Shown: positions 25,916 to 34,662 of the stretch, piece by piece
How the letters are laid out: the number at the start of each line of letters is the position of its first letter
Numbering within the stretch: position 1 is the stretch's first letter
DNA from: Acidimicrobiaceae bacterium
GTDB lineage: Bacteria; Actinomycetota; Acidimicrobiia; Acidimicrobiales; RAAP-2
Assembly (NCBI GenBank): GCA_003162395.1
Contig: PMON01000068.1
Span: 1,455 to 65,454 of the forward strand
Direction of reading: 5' to 3'
DNA: 64,000 nucleotides
Position numbers and translations under genes: made by a program
Notes under the pieces: generated by a model
Database searches by the model: none
What the model was told of the DNA's origin: nothing
What the model saw: only the letters and a program-made list of their open reading frames with translations

Positions 25916-28078
25916 ATGACGAGCCGACCCGACGCCATTGCGCAGCCCGCTGACCCGGACGGGCGCCGCGCGCCGCTCGGACGGCTGCTGCGCCCTGATT
26001 CTGTCGCCGTCGTCGGCGCGTCGGACACGTCGACGCTCGCACAGACGGTCGCGTCGATCTTCGAGCGCGACATCGAGGCATTCGTCGTGAACCCGAAGTA
26101 CGAGACTGTCTTTGGCCAGCGGACCTACCCGAGCCTGACGGCGATCGGGCACCCCGTCGACGCCGTCTTCAGTCTCCTCTCCGCAGCGGGGACCGTGGCG
26201 CTCGCCGACGAGGTCGCCGACACAGGCTCGGGTGGGCTCGTCACCGTGGCGAGCGGCTTCGCCGAGGTGGGCGGTGAGGGGGCCGAGTTGCAGCGGCGCT
26301 TGGAGGCGGCGGCACGTCGCGGGAACTATCCCGTCGTCGGACCGAACGGCGTCGGCTATCTCGACATCCATCGCGGCCACGAGCTCACCTTCCTGCCCCG
26401 CTTCGAGCGACGAGCCGGCGGCGTGTCGATCGTCGCGCACAGCGGCGCGCTCCTCGAGGCGGTCGCGGCCAGCGCGCACCGCGTCGGCGGCGTTGGGTTC
26501 AACCTCATGATCGCTGCCGGCAACGAGGCCGTGACGGACATGGCCGACTACCTCGAGTACCTGGTGGAGGACGAGGCGACGAGGATCATCGCGCTCGCGC
26601 TCGAGAAGATCCGCCGGCCGGACGCGTTCTTCTCGGCGGCGGCAAGAGCATTACAGGCAGGCAAGCCCATCATCGCCCTCAAGCTCGGGCGCTCCGCCCG
26701 CGGACGCGTCATGACCCAGTCGCACACCGGCACGGTGATTGGTGACGCCTGGGTGTACGACGTCGCGTTTCGACAGGCGCGAATCGACACCGCGCTCGAA
26801 GTCGACGAGCTCGTCGACCGGGTCCAGTTCCTCGAGCAGCTTCCGTCATCGAAGTGGACCGAGCTGCGCGGCCTTGGTGTTCTCACGGGCACCGGGGGCT
26901 TCGCGACCATGACCGCTGACATCGCCGAGGAAGAGTCGATCGACGTCCCGGAGATCCCCGCGCTCACCGAGTGGGTCCAAGGATTGATCCCGAGCCTTCG
27001 GTGCTCGAACCCACTCGACGCGACGGGCGTCATCCTGAGCAATCTCGACATCTGGGACCAGATCGTCACCACCTACGCGGGACGTCCCGAGCTCGACGCA
27101 GTGATCTTCCTCAGCCAGTTCGCGCCGTGGGACACCCGGAACCGGCGCTTCAGCGACCGGCTCGCCGCAGTGTCGGCCACGTCAGACAAGCCGTTCTTGC
27201 TCTCCCCGCTCGCGGGGCAGGCAGGCGAGTGGATGGAGGAGTACCGCTCGGACTTCGGCATCGCGATCGGCAACGGCCTGCGAGGAACGCTTCGCGGGCT
27301 CCAGTCGATGTCGAGATTTATGCGGGCCCGACCCGACGCTGCCGTGCGAGCTGCGAGCACGGCGGCGAGCGTCGCTCGCCCCTGTTCGCCCACGATCGAG
27401 AGCAACGGCGAGGCGATGCTGTCCTTCGCCGACTCGATGGCACTGCTCGCCGCGGCGGGCGTCCCTGTGGCGCCCTACGAGCTGGTGGCGCCCGAGGACC
27501 CCGCGCCCACGACGGCGTTCGATGGCCCGCTCGTGGTCAAGCTCGGGGACCTCGCGCATCGAACCGAGCACGGTGCGGTGCTACTCGGCGTCGACGCAAG
27601 CGGGCTTCCCTCCGCGGTCGAGCACCTGCGTGGCATTGCGGCGAGCGCGTCGCTCCCCGCGACCGTCGTCGTCCAGCCCCAGCTCGCCGGACACCATGAG
27701 GTCTTCGTCGGCGTCACCGGCGCAAGCGAGCTCGGACCCGTGGTGGCGTTCGGTCTCGGCGGCATCTTCATCGAGGTGCTAGGCCGCGTCAGTGGTCGGA
27801 TTGCGCCCTTCAGCGCGACGGACGCTGCCGAGATGATCGCGGAGTTCGACGACCTCGGGGTCGCCGACGGGCACCGGGGCAGCCCTCCGTGGGATCGCGA
27901 CGAGCTGGCCGGCATCCTCGTGCGTGCGGGCGATCTTGCGGCCGGCGGGCGGGACTGGCTGCGCTCGATGGACGTGAACCCGCTCATCCAGACCGACACC
28001 GGCTTCGTCGCAGTCGACTGCGTGTGCTTCATCGAGCCCGAGTCCGGCGAGGTCGGTGACGGACCGATTCGAAAGTGA
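25916..28078 (+). CDS. Acyl-CoA synthetase (NDP-forming) / CoA-binding ATP-grasp protein
   Basis: A 720-residue fused-subunit protein of the acetyl-CoA synthetase (ADP-forming)/PatA-like family. The N-terminal CoA-binding Rossmann domain reads LLRPDSVAVVGASD. The succinyl-CoA ligase-like domain has VAHSGALLEAVAA and the SHTGTVIGDAW loop that normally carries the phospho-histidine. The C-terminal ATP-grasp part has PLVVKLGDLAHRTEHGAV and VGVTGASELGPVVAFGLGGIFIE. It couples a CoA thioester with phosphorylation of NDP, or the reverse, in acid activation. It is in the same operon and its stop codon overlaps a possible GTG of the next gene. Confidence 0.85.
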   Translation: MTSRPDAIAQPADPDGRRAPLGRLLRPDSVAVVGASDTSTLAQTVASIFERDIEAFVVNPKYETVFGQRTYPSLTAIGHPVDAVFSLLSAAGTVALADEVADTGSGGLVTVASGFAEVGGEGAELQRRLEAAARRGNYPVVGPNGVGYLDIHRGHELTFLPRFERRAGGVSIVAHSGALLEAVAASAHRVGGVGFNLMIAAGNEAVTDMADYLEYLVEDEATRIIALALEKIRRPDAFFSAAARALQAGKPIIALKLGRSARGRVMTQSHTGTVIGDAWVYDVAFRQARIDTALEVDELVDRVQFLEQLPSSKWTELRGLGVLTGTGGFATMTADIAEEESIDVPEIPALTEWVQGLIPSLRCSNPLDATGVILSNLDIWDQIVTTYAGRPELDAVIFLSQFAPWDTRNRRFSDRLAAVSATSDKPFLLSPLAGQAGEWMEEYRSDFGIAIGNGLRGTLRGLQSMSRFMRARPDAAVRAASTAASVARPCSPTIESNGEAMLSFADSMALLAAAGVPVAPYELVAPEDPAPTTAFDGPLVVKLGDLAHRTEHGAVLLGVDASGLPSAVEHLRGIAASASLPATVVVQPQLAGHHEVFVGVTGASELGPVVAFGLGGIFIEVLGRVSGRIAPFSATDAAEMIAEFDDLGVADGHRGSPPWDRDELAGILVRAGDLAAGGRDWLRSMDVNPLIQTDTGFVAVDCVCFIEPESGEVGDGPIRK

Positions 28079-28089
28079 GAGGCGACGAC

Positions 28090-28806
28090 GTGGAGACGTT
28101 GGAACTCAAGCTCGAGACGACTGATGGACCGGCGAACGCCTACCTGGCGATGCCGGCGACCGATCCGATCGGCGGCGTCATCGTCATCCCCGAGGCGTTC
28201 GGACTGAACGAGCACATCGAGGGCGTCGCGCGCCGCTATGCCGAGGCGGGGTACGCCGGCCTCGGCGTCGATGTGTTCCACCGCTCCGGTCAGGGCGTCG
28301 CCCCGTACGACGACTTCAACAAGGCGATGGCCCTCTCTGACGGCCTCGACGACGACGGGTTCTTGGTCGATCTCGACGCGGCGGTGGCGCAGCTCGTGTC
28401 GATGGGCATCGCTGAGGGCAACATCGCGGTCGTCGGCTTCTGCGTCGGTGGGCGCTTGTCCTTCCTCGCCGCGCTGCGGCGTCGGCTCGGCGCGGCGATC
28501 TCGTACTACGGCGGGGGCATCGTGGACCAGGGCGCGTTTCCCGCCATGCCAGCGCTGCTGAAGGAAGTCGGCGCGCTCCAGACGCCGTGGCTGGGCTTCT
28601 TCGGCGACCTCGACACGTCCATCCCGACCGACCACGTCGAGACGCTCCGCCGCGCGCTCGCCTCGGTGGACGTGGCTCACGAGATCGTCCGATACCCCGA
28701 GGCCACGCACGGCTTCAACTGCAACGCTCGCCCGTCCTACAACGAGGACGCCTCAGCCGACGCGTTCGGGCACGCGACCATTTGGCTGCAGCGCCACCTG
28801 CAGTGA
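28090..28806 (+). CDS. Dienelactone hydrolase family protein
   Basis: A 238-residue alpha/beta hydrolase of the DLH type. The nucleophile elbow is GFCVGG with Cys, the acid is in GDLDTSIP, and the base is His in EATHGFNC, the complete Cys-Asp-His triad of dienelactone hydrolase. The N-terminal strand and IPEAFGLNEHIEGVARRYAEAGY match the family. GAGAGG lies 7 bases before the GTG at 28090; an alternative GTG at 28075 overlaps the upstream stop. It probably opens a lactone or enol-lactone made by the pathway. Confidence 0.85.
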   Translation: METLELKLETTDGPANAYLAMPATDPIGGVIVIPEAFGLNEHIEGVARRYAEAGYAGLGVDVFHRSGQGVAPYDDFNKAMALSDGLDDDGFLVDLDAAVAQLVSMGIAEGNIAVVGFCVGGRLSFLAALRRRLGAAISYYGGGIVDQGAFPAMPALLKEVGALQTPWLGFFGDLDTSIPTDHVETLRRALASVDVAHEIVRYPEATHGFNCNARPSYNEDASADAFGHATIWLQRHLQ

Positions 28807-28828
28807 GGCTCGCGCCCGGCGGCATCGC

Positions 28829-29491
28829 GTGACGCGGGTCGTCCTGGTCCACGGTGCGATCGAGCGACAGCGCGGCTTCGACGAGGTCGTGTCGAACCTC
28901 CCTGGCGTCGACGTCGTCACGTACGACCGCCAGGGCCATGGCGGTCGCTGGAAGGAGGGACCCGCGTCGCTCGAAGCCGACGTCGACGACCTGCTCGCCC
29001 GCCTGGACGGCCAGTCCGCGACCGTCGTGGGCCACAGCCTCGGCGGGCTCGTCGCCCTGGGGGCCGCCCTGCGGCAACCCCAGCTCTGCACCTCGGTCGG
29101 CCTCTACGAGACCGCGATCCCGTGGGCCGACTGGTGGACGGACGACGAGCGTGCGGCAATGCTCGCCGAGGTCGACCGCAACGCGGCCGCATCCGCAGCC
29201 CGAAGCACCGAGGCAGTGGACGGCGCTCGGATCGAGGTCGCCTGGGCCTCGTGCAGGCGTCAGGTGCTCGACGCCTGCAACGCGCCGTATCGTTGGCAGG
29301 ACGCCACCGTCCCGGTCACCACCGCACGAGGGGGTACGAGCGACGGCTACTCGGCGCGCGACGCGAGCCTCGTCGCTCAGCACTACGGGTCCGAGCCGTC
29401 CGTGCTGGAGGGGGCCGGGCATCGCGCGCACCGGAGCCATCCCGAGGCATTCGCCGGGTTCATCGCTTCGTGCATCTCATCGACCGCCTGA
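28829..29491 (+). CDS. Alpha/beta hydrolase
   Basis: A 220-residue hydrolase with VVLVHGA near the N-terminus, the nucleophile elbow GHSLGG and a late EGAGHRAHRSHPEAF with the catalytic His. It is short, with a reduced cap region. The GTG start follows the DLH stop by 22 bp. It is the last gene of the acyl-CoA dehydrogenase operon. Its substrate is probably an ester or lactone, or a C-C bond in a ring-cleavage product; the sequence does not decide. Confidence 0.78.
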   Translation: MTRVVLVHGAIERQRGFDEVVSNLPGVDVVTYDRQGHGGRWKEGPASLEADVDDLLARLDGQSATVVGHSLGGLVALGAALRQPQLCTSVGLYETAIPWADWWTDDERAAMLAEVDRNAAASAARSTEAVDGARIEVAWASCRRQVLDACNAPYRWQDATVPVTTARGGTSDGYSARDASLVAQHYGSEPSVLEGAGHRAHRSHPEAFAGFIASCISSTA

Positions 29492-29510
29492 CCGCGCAGG
29501 TCACGAGATG

Positions 29511-29540
29511 TGGACATCACAACCACAATGTGGGAATGTT
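29511..29540 (+). promoter_or_regulatory. Promoter with operator B (ACCACAATGTGGG)
   Basis: ACCACAATGTGGG (29522-29534) contains the perfect palindrome CCACA-A-TGTGG. It lies between TGGACA (29511-29516, possible -35) and AATGTT (29535-29540, possible -10, 18-bp spacing). It is about 50 bp before the ATG of the dioxygenase gene. This is the best palindrome of the TCCACA-N-TGTGGA set. Confidence 0.6.
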
Positions 29541-29585
29541 GGGGACACGTGCGTCGCGTTGGCGGTGCAGGGGGAGGGCCGAACC

Positions 29586-30419
29586 ATGAAGGTCATGCCG
29601 CTGGACGGACGAATCGGCGCCGAGGTGGACCTCGACCTCAAGGGTCCCTGGACCGAGACGCCCGGCGATGTCGAAGAGCTGCGAGCGGCATTCCGTAACT
29701 TCCACCTTCTATTGTTCCGCGATCCCGACCTTGAGGCAGCCGACCAGATCCGCCTGGTCGAAGCGCTCGAGCTGGTGCCCGACGAGTGGACCAACGGGGA
29801 GAAGTTCGGTTTCCTGTCGAATCAGCTCGAGGTGGCACCGAACGACGGGCAGCACAATGCGTACCTGTTCCACTCCGACCTCATGTGGAAGGACCAGCCG
29901 ATCAACTCCATCTCGCTGTACGCCATGGTGTTGCCCGACGAGCCGGCCCCCACGATCTTTGCGTCCGGGGTCGGTGCCGCGGCGAGCCTGCCTGCCGAGT
30001 TGCGCGCTCGCCTCGACGGCGAGCGCGGCCTCTTTCTGATCGACTTCACCGGCGGCGACAAGCGCTACTCGGAAGAGACGGCGTCGCAAGAGGCGCCACG
30101 CGCCACCCAGTCCGTGCTGTACGACGACCCCATCAGCGGTCAGACCTCGCTCGTCATCGACTCGCTCTTCTTCGACAAGCTCGTCGGCTGGGACCGAGGC
30201 GACAGCGAGGCGCTTCGGGGCCAGCTCCACGCGTACCTGTACGCCCCGGCCAACCTCTTCCAGCACGACTGGCAGGTGGGGGACCTCGTGATCTGGAATA
30301 ACGTCGCGCTGCAGCATGCGCGCCCGGAGCTGCCGCCTACCGGCGAGCGGACCCACCGCCGCGTGTCGGGAACCTACAAGGTGGGCACGACCGCGTGGGA
30401 CGCGTCGTTCCGGGACTGA
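29586..30419 (+). CDS. TauD/TfdA family Fe(II)/2-oxoglutarate dioxygenase
   Basis: A 277-residue dioxygenase. The iron-binding HxD is H96 and D98 in LFHSDLMW, the distal His is near 244 (ALQHARPEL), and the 2-oxoglutarate-binding Arg is at about 258 (THRRVSG). The FHLLLFRDPDL segment is typical of the family. The family hydroxylates substrates such as taurine, alkyl sulfates, phenoxyacetates or carnitine-like acids, with later release of an aldehyde or phenol. The ATG has a GGGGGAGGG site upstream. It is the first gene of the unit under operator B. Confidence 0.88.
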   Translation: MKVMPLDGRIGAEVDLDLKGPWTETPGDVEELRAAFRNFHLLLFRDPDLEAADQIRLVEALELVPDEWTNGEKFGFLSNQLEVAPNDGQHNAYLFHSDLMWKDQPINSISLYAMVLPDEPAPTIFASGVGAAASLPAELRARLDGERGLFLIDFTGGDKRYSEETASQEAPRATQSVLYDDPISGQTSLVIDSLFFDKLVGWDRGDSEALRGQLHAYLYAPANLFQHDWQVGDLVIWNNVALQHARPELPPTGERTHRRVSGTYKVGTTAWDASFRD

Positions 30420-30483
30420 GCTGGCGCTGCCAGGCCGCGACTCTGGGCCGTCAAGAATCCGAGCAGTCCGAGCAGGAGGTGAG

Positions 30484-30825
30484 ATGGAGCGCGGGATACT
30501 GGCAGTCCAGACCGAGGCGATCTCGGGCGCCGACGACGCGTTCAACGCCTGGTACGACGAGGTGCACGTCCCCGAGATCCTGACCACGCCCGGCTTCGCG
30601 TTGTGCCGGCGCTACCGAGCGCGCCAGTCGCCGCTCGCGAGTCCGCGTGACCCAGGGGAGTGGACGACGTACGTTGCGATCTATGAGATCAGCGGGGGTG
30701 TGGTCGACGCGCACACCGAGCTCCTGCGGCGCGTCGCCGCAGGCGAGCTGACGCCGAGCGACCTCGTGGCCCCTCGTCCCTTCCGCTCGCAGCTGTTCGA
30801 GCAGATCGCCGAACGCCGCCGATGA
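30484..30825 (+). CDS. Small dimeric alpha+beta barrel-like protein
   Basis: A 113-residue protein starting MERGILAVQTEAIS. The pattern DAFNAWYDEVHVPEILTTPGF, then CRRYRA, then TTYVAIYEI is that of DUF4286/EthD-like ferredoxin-fold proteins. Members of this fold act as small isomerases or heme-degrading helpers in catabolic clusters. GGAGG lies a few bases before the ATG. It overlaps the next gene by 4 bp, so the two are translationally coupled. Its exact reaction is unknown. Confidence 0.7.
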   Translation: MERGILAVQTEAISGADDAFNAWYDEVHVPEILTTPGFALCRRYRARQSPLASPRDPGEWTTYVAIYEISGGVVDAHTELLRRVAAGELTPSDLVAPRPFRSQLFEQIAERRR

Positions 30826-31844
30826 CGACCTCGGTGGTCGTGACCGGGGCCGCTGGCTTCATTGGGTCACACCTCGTCCGCACCCTCACCGAGCGGGGTT
30901 GCAACGTCGTCGCGACAGACGTCGCAGCCCGCCTGCCCGACCCGGTGCTCGATGGCCTCGACGCCTCGACGTGCGCGTACGTCCCGGGCGATCTTCGACG
31001 CGACGACACCTTGATCGCGCTCGCGGATGCCGCCGGTGAGCGCGCGACCGTCGTCCACGTCGCGGCCCTCCTGCGATTCGCAGAGATGGCGGTCGCACTC
31101 GGTCAGGGCGCACCCTCGTTCCCCGACGCGCTCGAGGTCTTCGACGTGAACGTGATGGCGACATGGCGGCTGTGCTCGCGTTTCGCCACGACGGGCCAGT
31201 TGGCGAGGTTCGTCTACGTGAGCACTCGCTCGGTCTTCGGCAGCGTGGTCGTCGAGGGAGCCGAGATCCCCGAGACCTGCCCGCCGTCACCGATCGGCAT
31301 CTACGGCTCCTCCAAGACCGCTGCCGAGTTTGGCGTGCTCGCATTCCGCGACGTCTTCCACCTCGACCTCGCGGTGGCCCGCGTCACCGGGGTCTTTGGG
31401 CCGTGGCAGGGCCCCGTGTCCTGGATCGGCAAGGCGGTCGACGGCGTGCTCGCCGGGACGGGCTATCGAGAGCCGAGTGGCGCAGAGGACCGCTACGAGC
31501 TCACCTACGTGAAGGACACCGCGAGAGGCCTCGCGGACCTGGCGCTCGCGGACCGTCTCGAGCACGCGATCTATCACGTGTCGTCGGGCACGATGCACTC
31601 CCTCGGCGAGGTCGCCGGGGCCGTTCGGCTCGCCGCTCCCGACGCTGCCGTCGAGTTCGGCGCGGGCTCGCAGCCAGGCATGCGCACGCGACTACCACTG
31701 AGCGGCGGGCGGATGGCGAGCGAGCTCGGCTTTCGTGCACAGTGGACGCTCAACGACGCGATCGCGGACTACCTCGACGTCGAGCGATCGGGACACTACG
31801 GCCCCGAGGCTGCCGCGACGCTGCACGCCGGAGCGGTCGACTGA
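30822..31844 (+). CDS. NAD(P)-dependent epimerase/dehydratase family protein
   Basis: A 340-residue extended SDR. The N-terminal cofactor loop is TGAAGFIGSH and the catalytic YxxxK is in IYGSSKTAAE. The upstream Ser/Thr is in YVSTRSVFGS. The residues VTGVFGPWQG follow the usual dehydrogenase pattern of 3-beta-hydroxysteroid dehydrogenase- or UDP-sugar-type members. It starts within the stop of the preceding gene and ends 2 bp before the ABC gene. It probably oxidises or reduces a cyclic alcohol/ketone; the substrate is not determined. Confidence 0.85.
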   Translation: MTTSVVVTGAAGFIGSHLVRTLTERGCNVVATDVAARLPDPVLDGLDASTCAYVPGDLRRDDTLIALADAAGERATVVHVAALLRFAEMAVALGQGAPSFPDALEVFDVNVMATWRLCSRFATTGQLARFVYVSTRSVFGSVVVEGAEIPETCPPSPIGIYGSSKTAAEFGVLAFRDVFHLDLAVARVTGVFGPWQGPVSWIGKAVDGVLAGTGYREPSGAEDRYELTYVKDTARGLADLALADRLEHAIYHVSSGTMHSLGEVAGAVRLAAPDAAVEFGAGSQPGMRTRLPLSGGRMASELGFRAQWTLNDAIADYLDVERSGHYGPEAAATLHAGAVD

Positions 31845-31846
31845 GC

Positions 31847-34660
31847 ATGGCGTCTGACACGACCCCAGGCGTCGCCACGAGTGCAACGCCGCCCGATCCA
31901 GAGGGCGTAAGGCCCGTCCAGAGCCGGTCGGCCTCGTGGCTGAGCCACCTGTCGGTCGGCAACGTCGGCGCGGTCTACGTGTGGGCGCTCATCATCGCCA
32001 TCTTCGCGTTGTGGTCGCCGAGCCTGTTCCTGCAGGGCTACACGCTGCGCGCGATCGCCTCGAACTACGCGGTCACTGGCCTCGCCGCGCTGGCGGTGCT
32101 GGTCCCGATGGCGTGTGGTTCGTTCGATGCCTCGATCGGCGGCAACATGAGCCTCTCGGGCGTCGTCTGCGCGTACCTGCTCACGCACACCGGGCTCCCG
32201 CTCCTTGCGGTCATTGCACTCACCATCGGGACCGGGCTCGCCATCGGGATCGTCAACGCCGTCATCGTCGTCGTGCTCGGCATCCCGTCGTTGATCGGGA
32301 CGCTCGCGATGTGGCTCATCGCGGACGCGTTGAGCGTCGGGCTGTCGGCCAACACGGCGGTCTACTCGACGCGGACCCTTTCGGGGAGCAGCTTCAAGCA
32401 CGAGTTCTGGGACGCGAACTGGTCCGGGTTCACGATCGCGGTGGTCTTCGTTGTCGCGATCGCGGTGGTGCTCGGCGTCGTGCTCACGCGAACCGTGAGC
32501 GGCCGCTACGTCTACGCGGTCGGGTTCAACGAGACGGCCGCGAAGTTGGCCGGGATCCGGGTGAAGGCCGTGCAGGCCGGTTCGTTCATGTGCTCCGGGC
32601 TCATTGGCGCGTTCGCGGGACTCGTGCTCACCGCGTCGATCGGGTCCGCCTCGCCCGCGGGCGGGGACAGCTACCTGCTGCCTGCCTTCGCCGCCGTCTT
32701 CGTGGGCGCGACGCAGTTCAAGGCCCATCGATTCAACGCCATGGGCACGCTGATCGCCGTGTTCATGCTCGGCACCGGTCAGTACGGGCTCCTCGACGTC
32801 GGCGCGCCGCAGTGGATGCCCAACGTCTTCCAGGGCGTGGCGCTGATGGCGGCGATCGGCCTGACCCACCTGTATGACCCGAGCCGATCCACTCGACGTC
32901 GGGCGGCGAGGGCGGCGGGCCCCGCAGCGTCGCCACCCGCTCCGCACGCAGGCTCCGCGGCGAACGTGGCGTCGATCGAGGATGTGTCGGTCCCTGCATC
33001 CGACGTCGCCGCCCGCAACGAGGGAGTCTCGCTGTCGCGTGCCCCCTCGAACGGCGCGACGCCGTCCACGGCGACGCCGTCGATCGAGCTCGTCAAGCTG
33101 TCAAAGACGTTCCCGGGCCAGCGGGCGCTCATCGACGTCGACATGGACGTCCGCCCTGGGGAGATCCACGCCCTTCTTGGCCAGAACGGCTCGGGCAAGT
33201 CGACCCTGATCAAGATCCTGGCCGGGATCTACACGCCGGACCCGGGTGGCATCGTGCGCGTGTGCGGCAAGGGGCTCCCTTTTGGCTCGCCGCGAGACTC
33301 GCGGCGAATGGGTCTGCAGTTCGTCCATCAGTCGCTCGGCATTATCGAAGAGCTCACCGCCGTCGAGAACATCGCGCTGGGCTTTGGCTACGTCCGAGAA
33401 GCCCGCACCTTCATCAACTGGCCCGCGCAGCGCCGAAAGACACGGCGCCTGCTCGGCAAGCTCTCGATCGACTTCGACATCAACTGTCCGGTCTCCCAGC
33501 TGAAGCCCGTCGAGCGCAGCGCCATCGCGATCGCCAGGGCGCTCGACGACGACGATGGTGCCGCTCGAGTGCTGGTGCTCGACGAGCCAACCGCGGCCCT
33601 GCCGCCCCACGAGGTGGAGGCGCTGTTTGCCCTCGTGCGCCAGGCGCGCCGGGACGGCACGAGCGTCATCTACGTCTCGCACCGGCTGAACGAGATCTTC
33701 CAGCTCGCCGAGCGCACGACGGTGCTCCGCGACGGGGTCTCCCAGGGGACGGTCAACGTGGGCGACATCGACCACGAGACCCTCGTGCGGATGATCGTAG
33801 GTGAGGACAACCCCGTGGCACACGAAACGGGCGCACCCCTCGTCGCCACGCCAAGCCGGGCTGCGAGCGCCGTCGCCGGGCACGAGCACCGGCCAGCGCT
33901 TCGCGTGCGAGCACTCTCGGCCCAGCTCCTCCAAGGGGTCGACTTCGACGTGGAGGTCGGCGAGGTGCTCGGGTTCGCAGGGCTCTCGGGGTCCGGCCGG
34001 GAAGAGCTCGCCGGCGCGCTCGTCGGGGAGAAGGCGAGCCGCGTGGAGCTTGAGAACGCGCGGGGGACGAGGCGAAAGAACCCGACGCCTCGCCAGGCGA
34101 AGGATCTCGGGGTCGTCCTCGTGCTGCCGAACCGAGCCGCTGGCGCGGCGATCATGGAGTTCACGATGCGAGAGAACATCTCGCTCCCGTCGCTCGCACG
34201 GGACTCGAGGCATGGTGTGCTCAACAGGTCAACCGAAGAGGAGCACGCGACTCGCTGGATCGGGGGCCTCGACATCCGTCCCAGGGACCCGGATCGCCTC
34301 TATGCCCTCCTGAGCGGCGGCAACCAACAAAAGGTCGTGTTCGCCAAGTGGCTCAGCTTTGCGCCGGAGGTGATGGTCCTCGAGGACCCGACCAGCGGCG
34401 TGGACGTCGGTGCGCGACAGGCGATCTACGACCTGATCAAGCATCAGGCGCGCGCGGGGGTCTCGTTCATCGTGTGCTCATCGGACACCGACGACCTGCT
34501 CGCGATCTGCGACCGGGTCATCGTGCTGCAAGAAGGCCACGTGGTCGACGAGCTCGTCGGTGCGAACATCGAAGAAGGGCGGGTCCTCACCGCGATGGTG
34601 GGCGGCACGCTGCAGACGTCGTCCTCGACCGCGAGGACGCTCGAGCCAGTAGGGGAGTAG
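31847..34660 (+). CDS. Fused ABC importer: ribose-type permease joined to tandem ATPase
   Basis: One 937-residue frame combines two normally separate proteins. Residues about 1-346 are an RbsC-like permease with eight or more hydrophobic segments and the family motif DASIGGNMSLSG. A Pro/Ala/Ser-rich linker covers about 347-410. Residues about 412-650 form ATPase 1 (Walker A GQNGSGKS near 445; LDEPTAAL) and about 665-925 ATPase 2, with a degenerate P-loop GLSGSGRE near 712 and the signature LSGGNQQK near 821, as in RbsA. A small-molecule uptake system is implied. A separate second permease and the binding protein are encoded at 38654-40990, in another unit. The ATG is 2 bp after the epimerase stop. 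Confidence 0.88.
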   Translation: MASDTTPGVATSATPPDPEGVRPVQSRSASWLSHLSVGNVGAVYVWALIIAIFALWSPSLFLQGYTLRAIASNYAVTGLAALAVLVPMACGSFDASIGGNMSLSGVVCAYLLTHTGLPLLAVIALTIGTGLAIGIVNAVIVVVLGIPSLIGTLAMWLIADALSVGLSANTAVYSTRTLSGSSFKHEFWDANWSGFTIAVVFVVAIAVVLGVVLTRTVSGRYVYAVGFNETAAKLAGIRVKAVQAGSFMCSGLIGAFAGLVLTASIGSASPAGGDSYLLPAFAAVFVGATQFKAHRFNAMGTLIAVFMLGTGQYGLLDVGAPQWMPNVFQGVALMAAIGLTHLYDPSRSTRRRAARAAGPAASPPAPHAGSAANVASIEDVSVPASDVAARNEGVSLSRAPSNGATPSTATPSIELVKLSKTFPGQRALIDVDMDVRPGEIHALLGQNGSGKSTLIKILAGIYTPDPGGIVRVCGKGLPFGSPRDSRRMGLQFVHQSLGIIEELTAVENIALGFGYVREARTFINWPAQRRKTRRLLGKLSIDFDINCPVSQLKPVERSAIAIARALDDDDGAARVLVLDEPTAALPPHEVEALFALVRQARRDGTSVIYVSHRLNEIFQLAERTTVLRDGVSQGTVNVGDIDHETLVRMIVGEDNPVAHETGAPLVATPSRAASAVAGHEHRPALRVRALSAQLLQGVDFDVEVGEVLGFAGLSGSGREELAGALVGEKASRVELENARGTRRKNPTPRQAKDLGVVLVLPNRAAGAAIMEFTMRENISLPSLARDSRHGVLNRSTEEEHATRWIGGLDIRPRDPDRLYALLSGGNQQKVVFAKWLSFAPEVMVLEDPTSGVDVGARQAIYDLIKHQARAGVSFIVCSSDTDDLLAICDRVIVLQEGHVVDELVGANIEEGRVLTAMVGGTLQTSSSTARTLEPVGE

Positions 34661-34662
34661 TC

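Noticed and set aside
24864-26081. A 405-codon minus-strand open frame opposite the crotonase-fold gene
   Set aside because: An antisense shadow; the plus-strand family motifs are clear.
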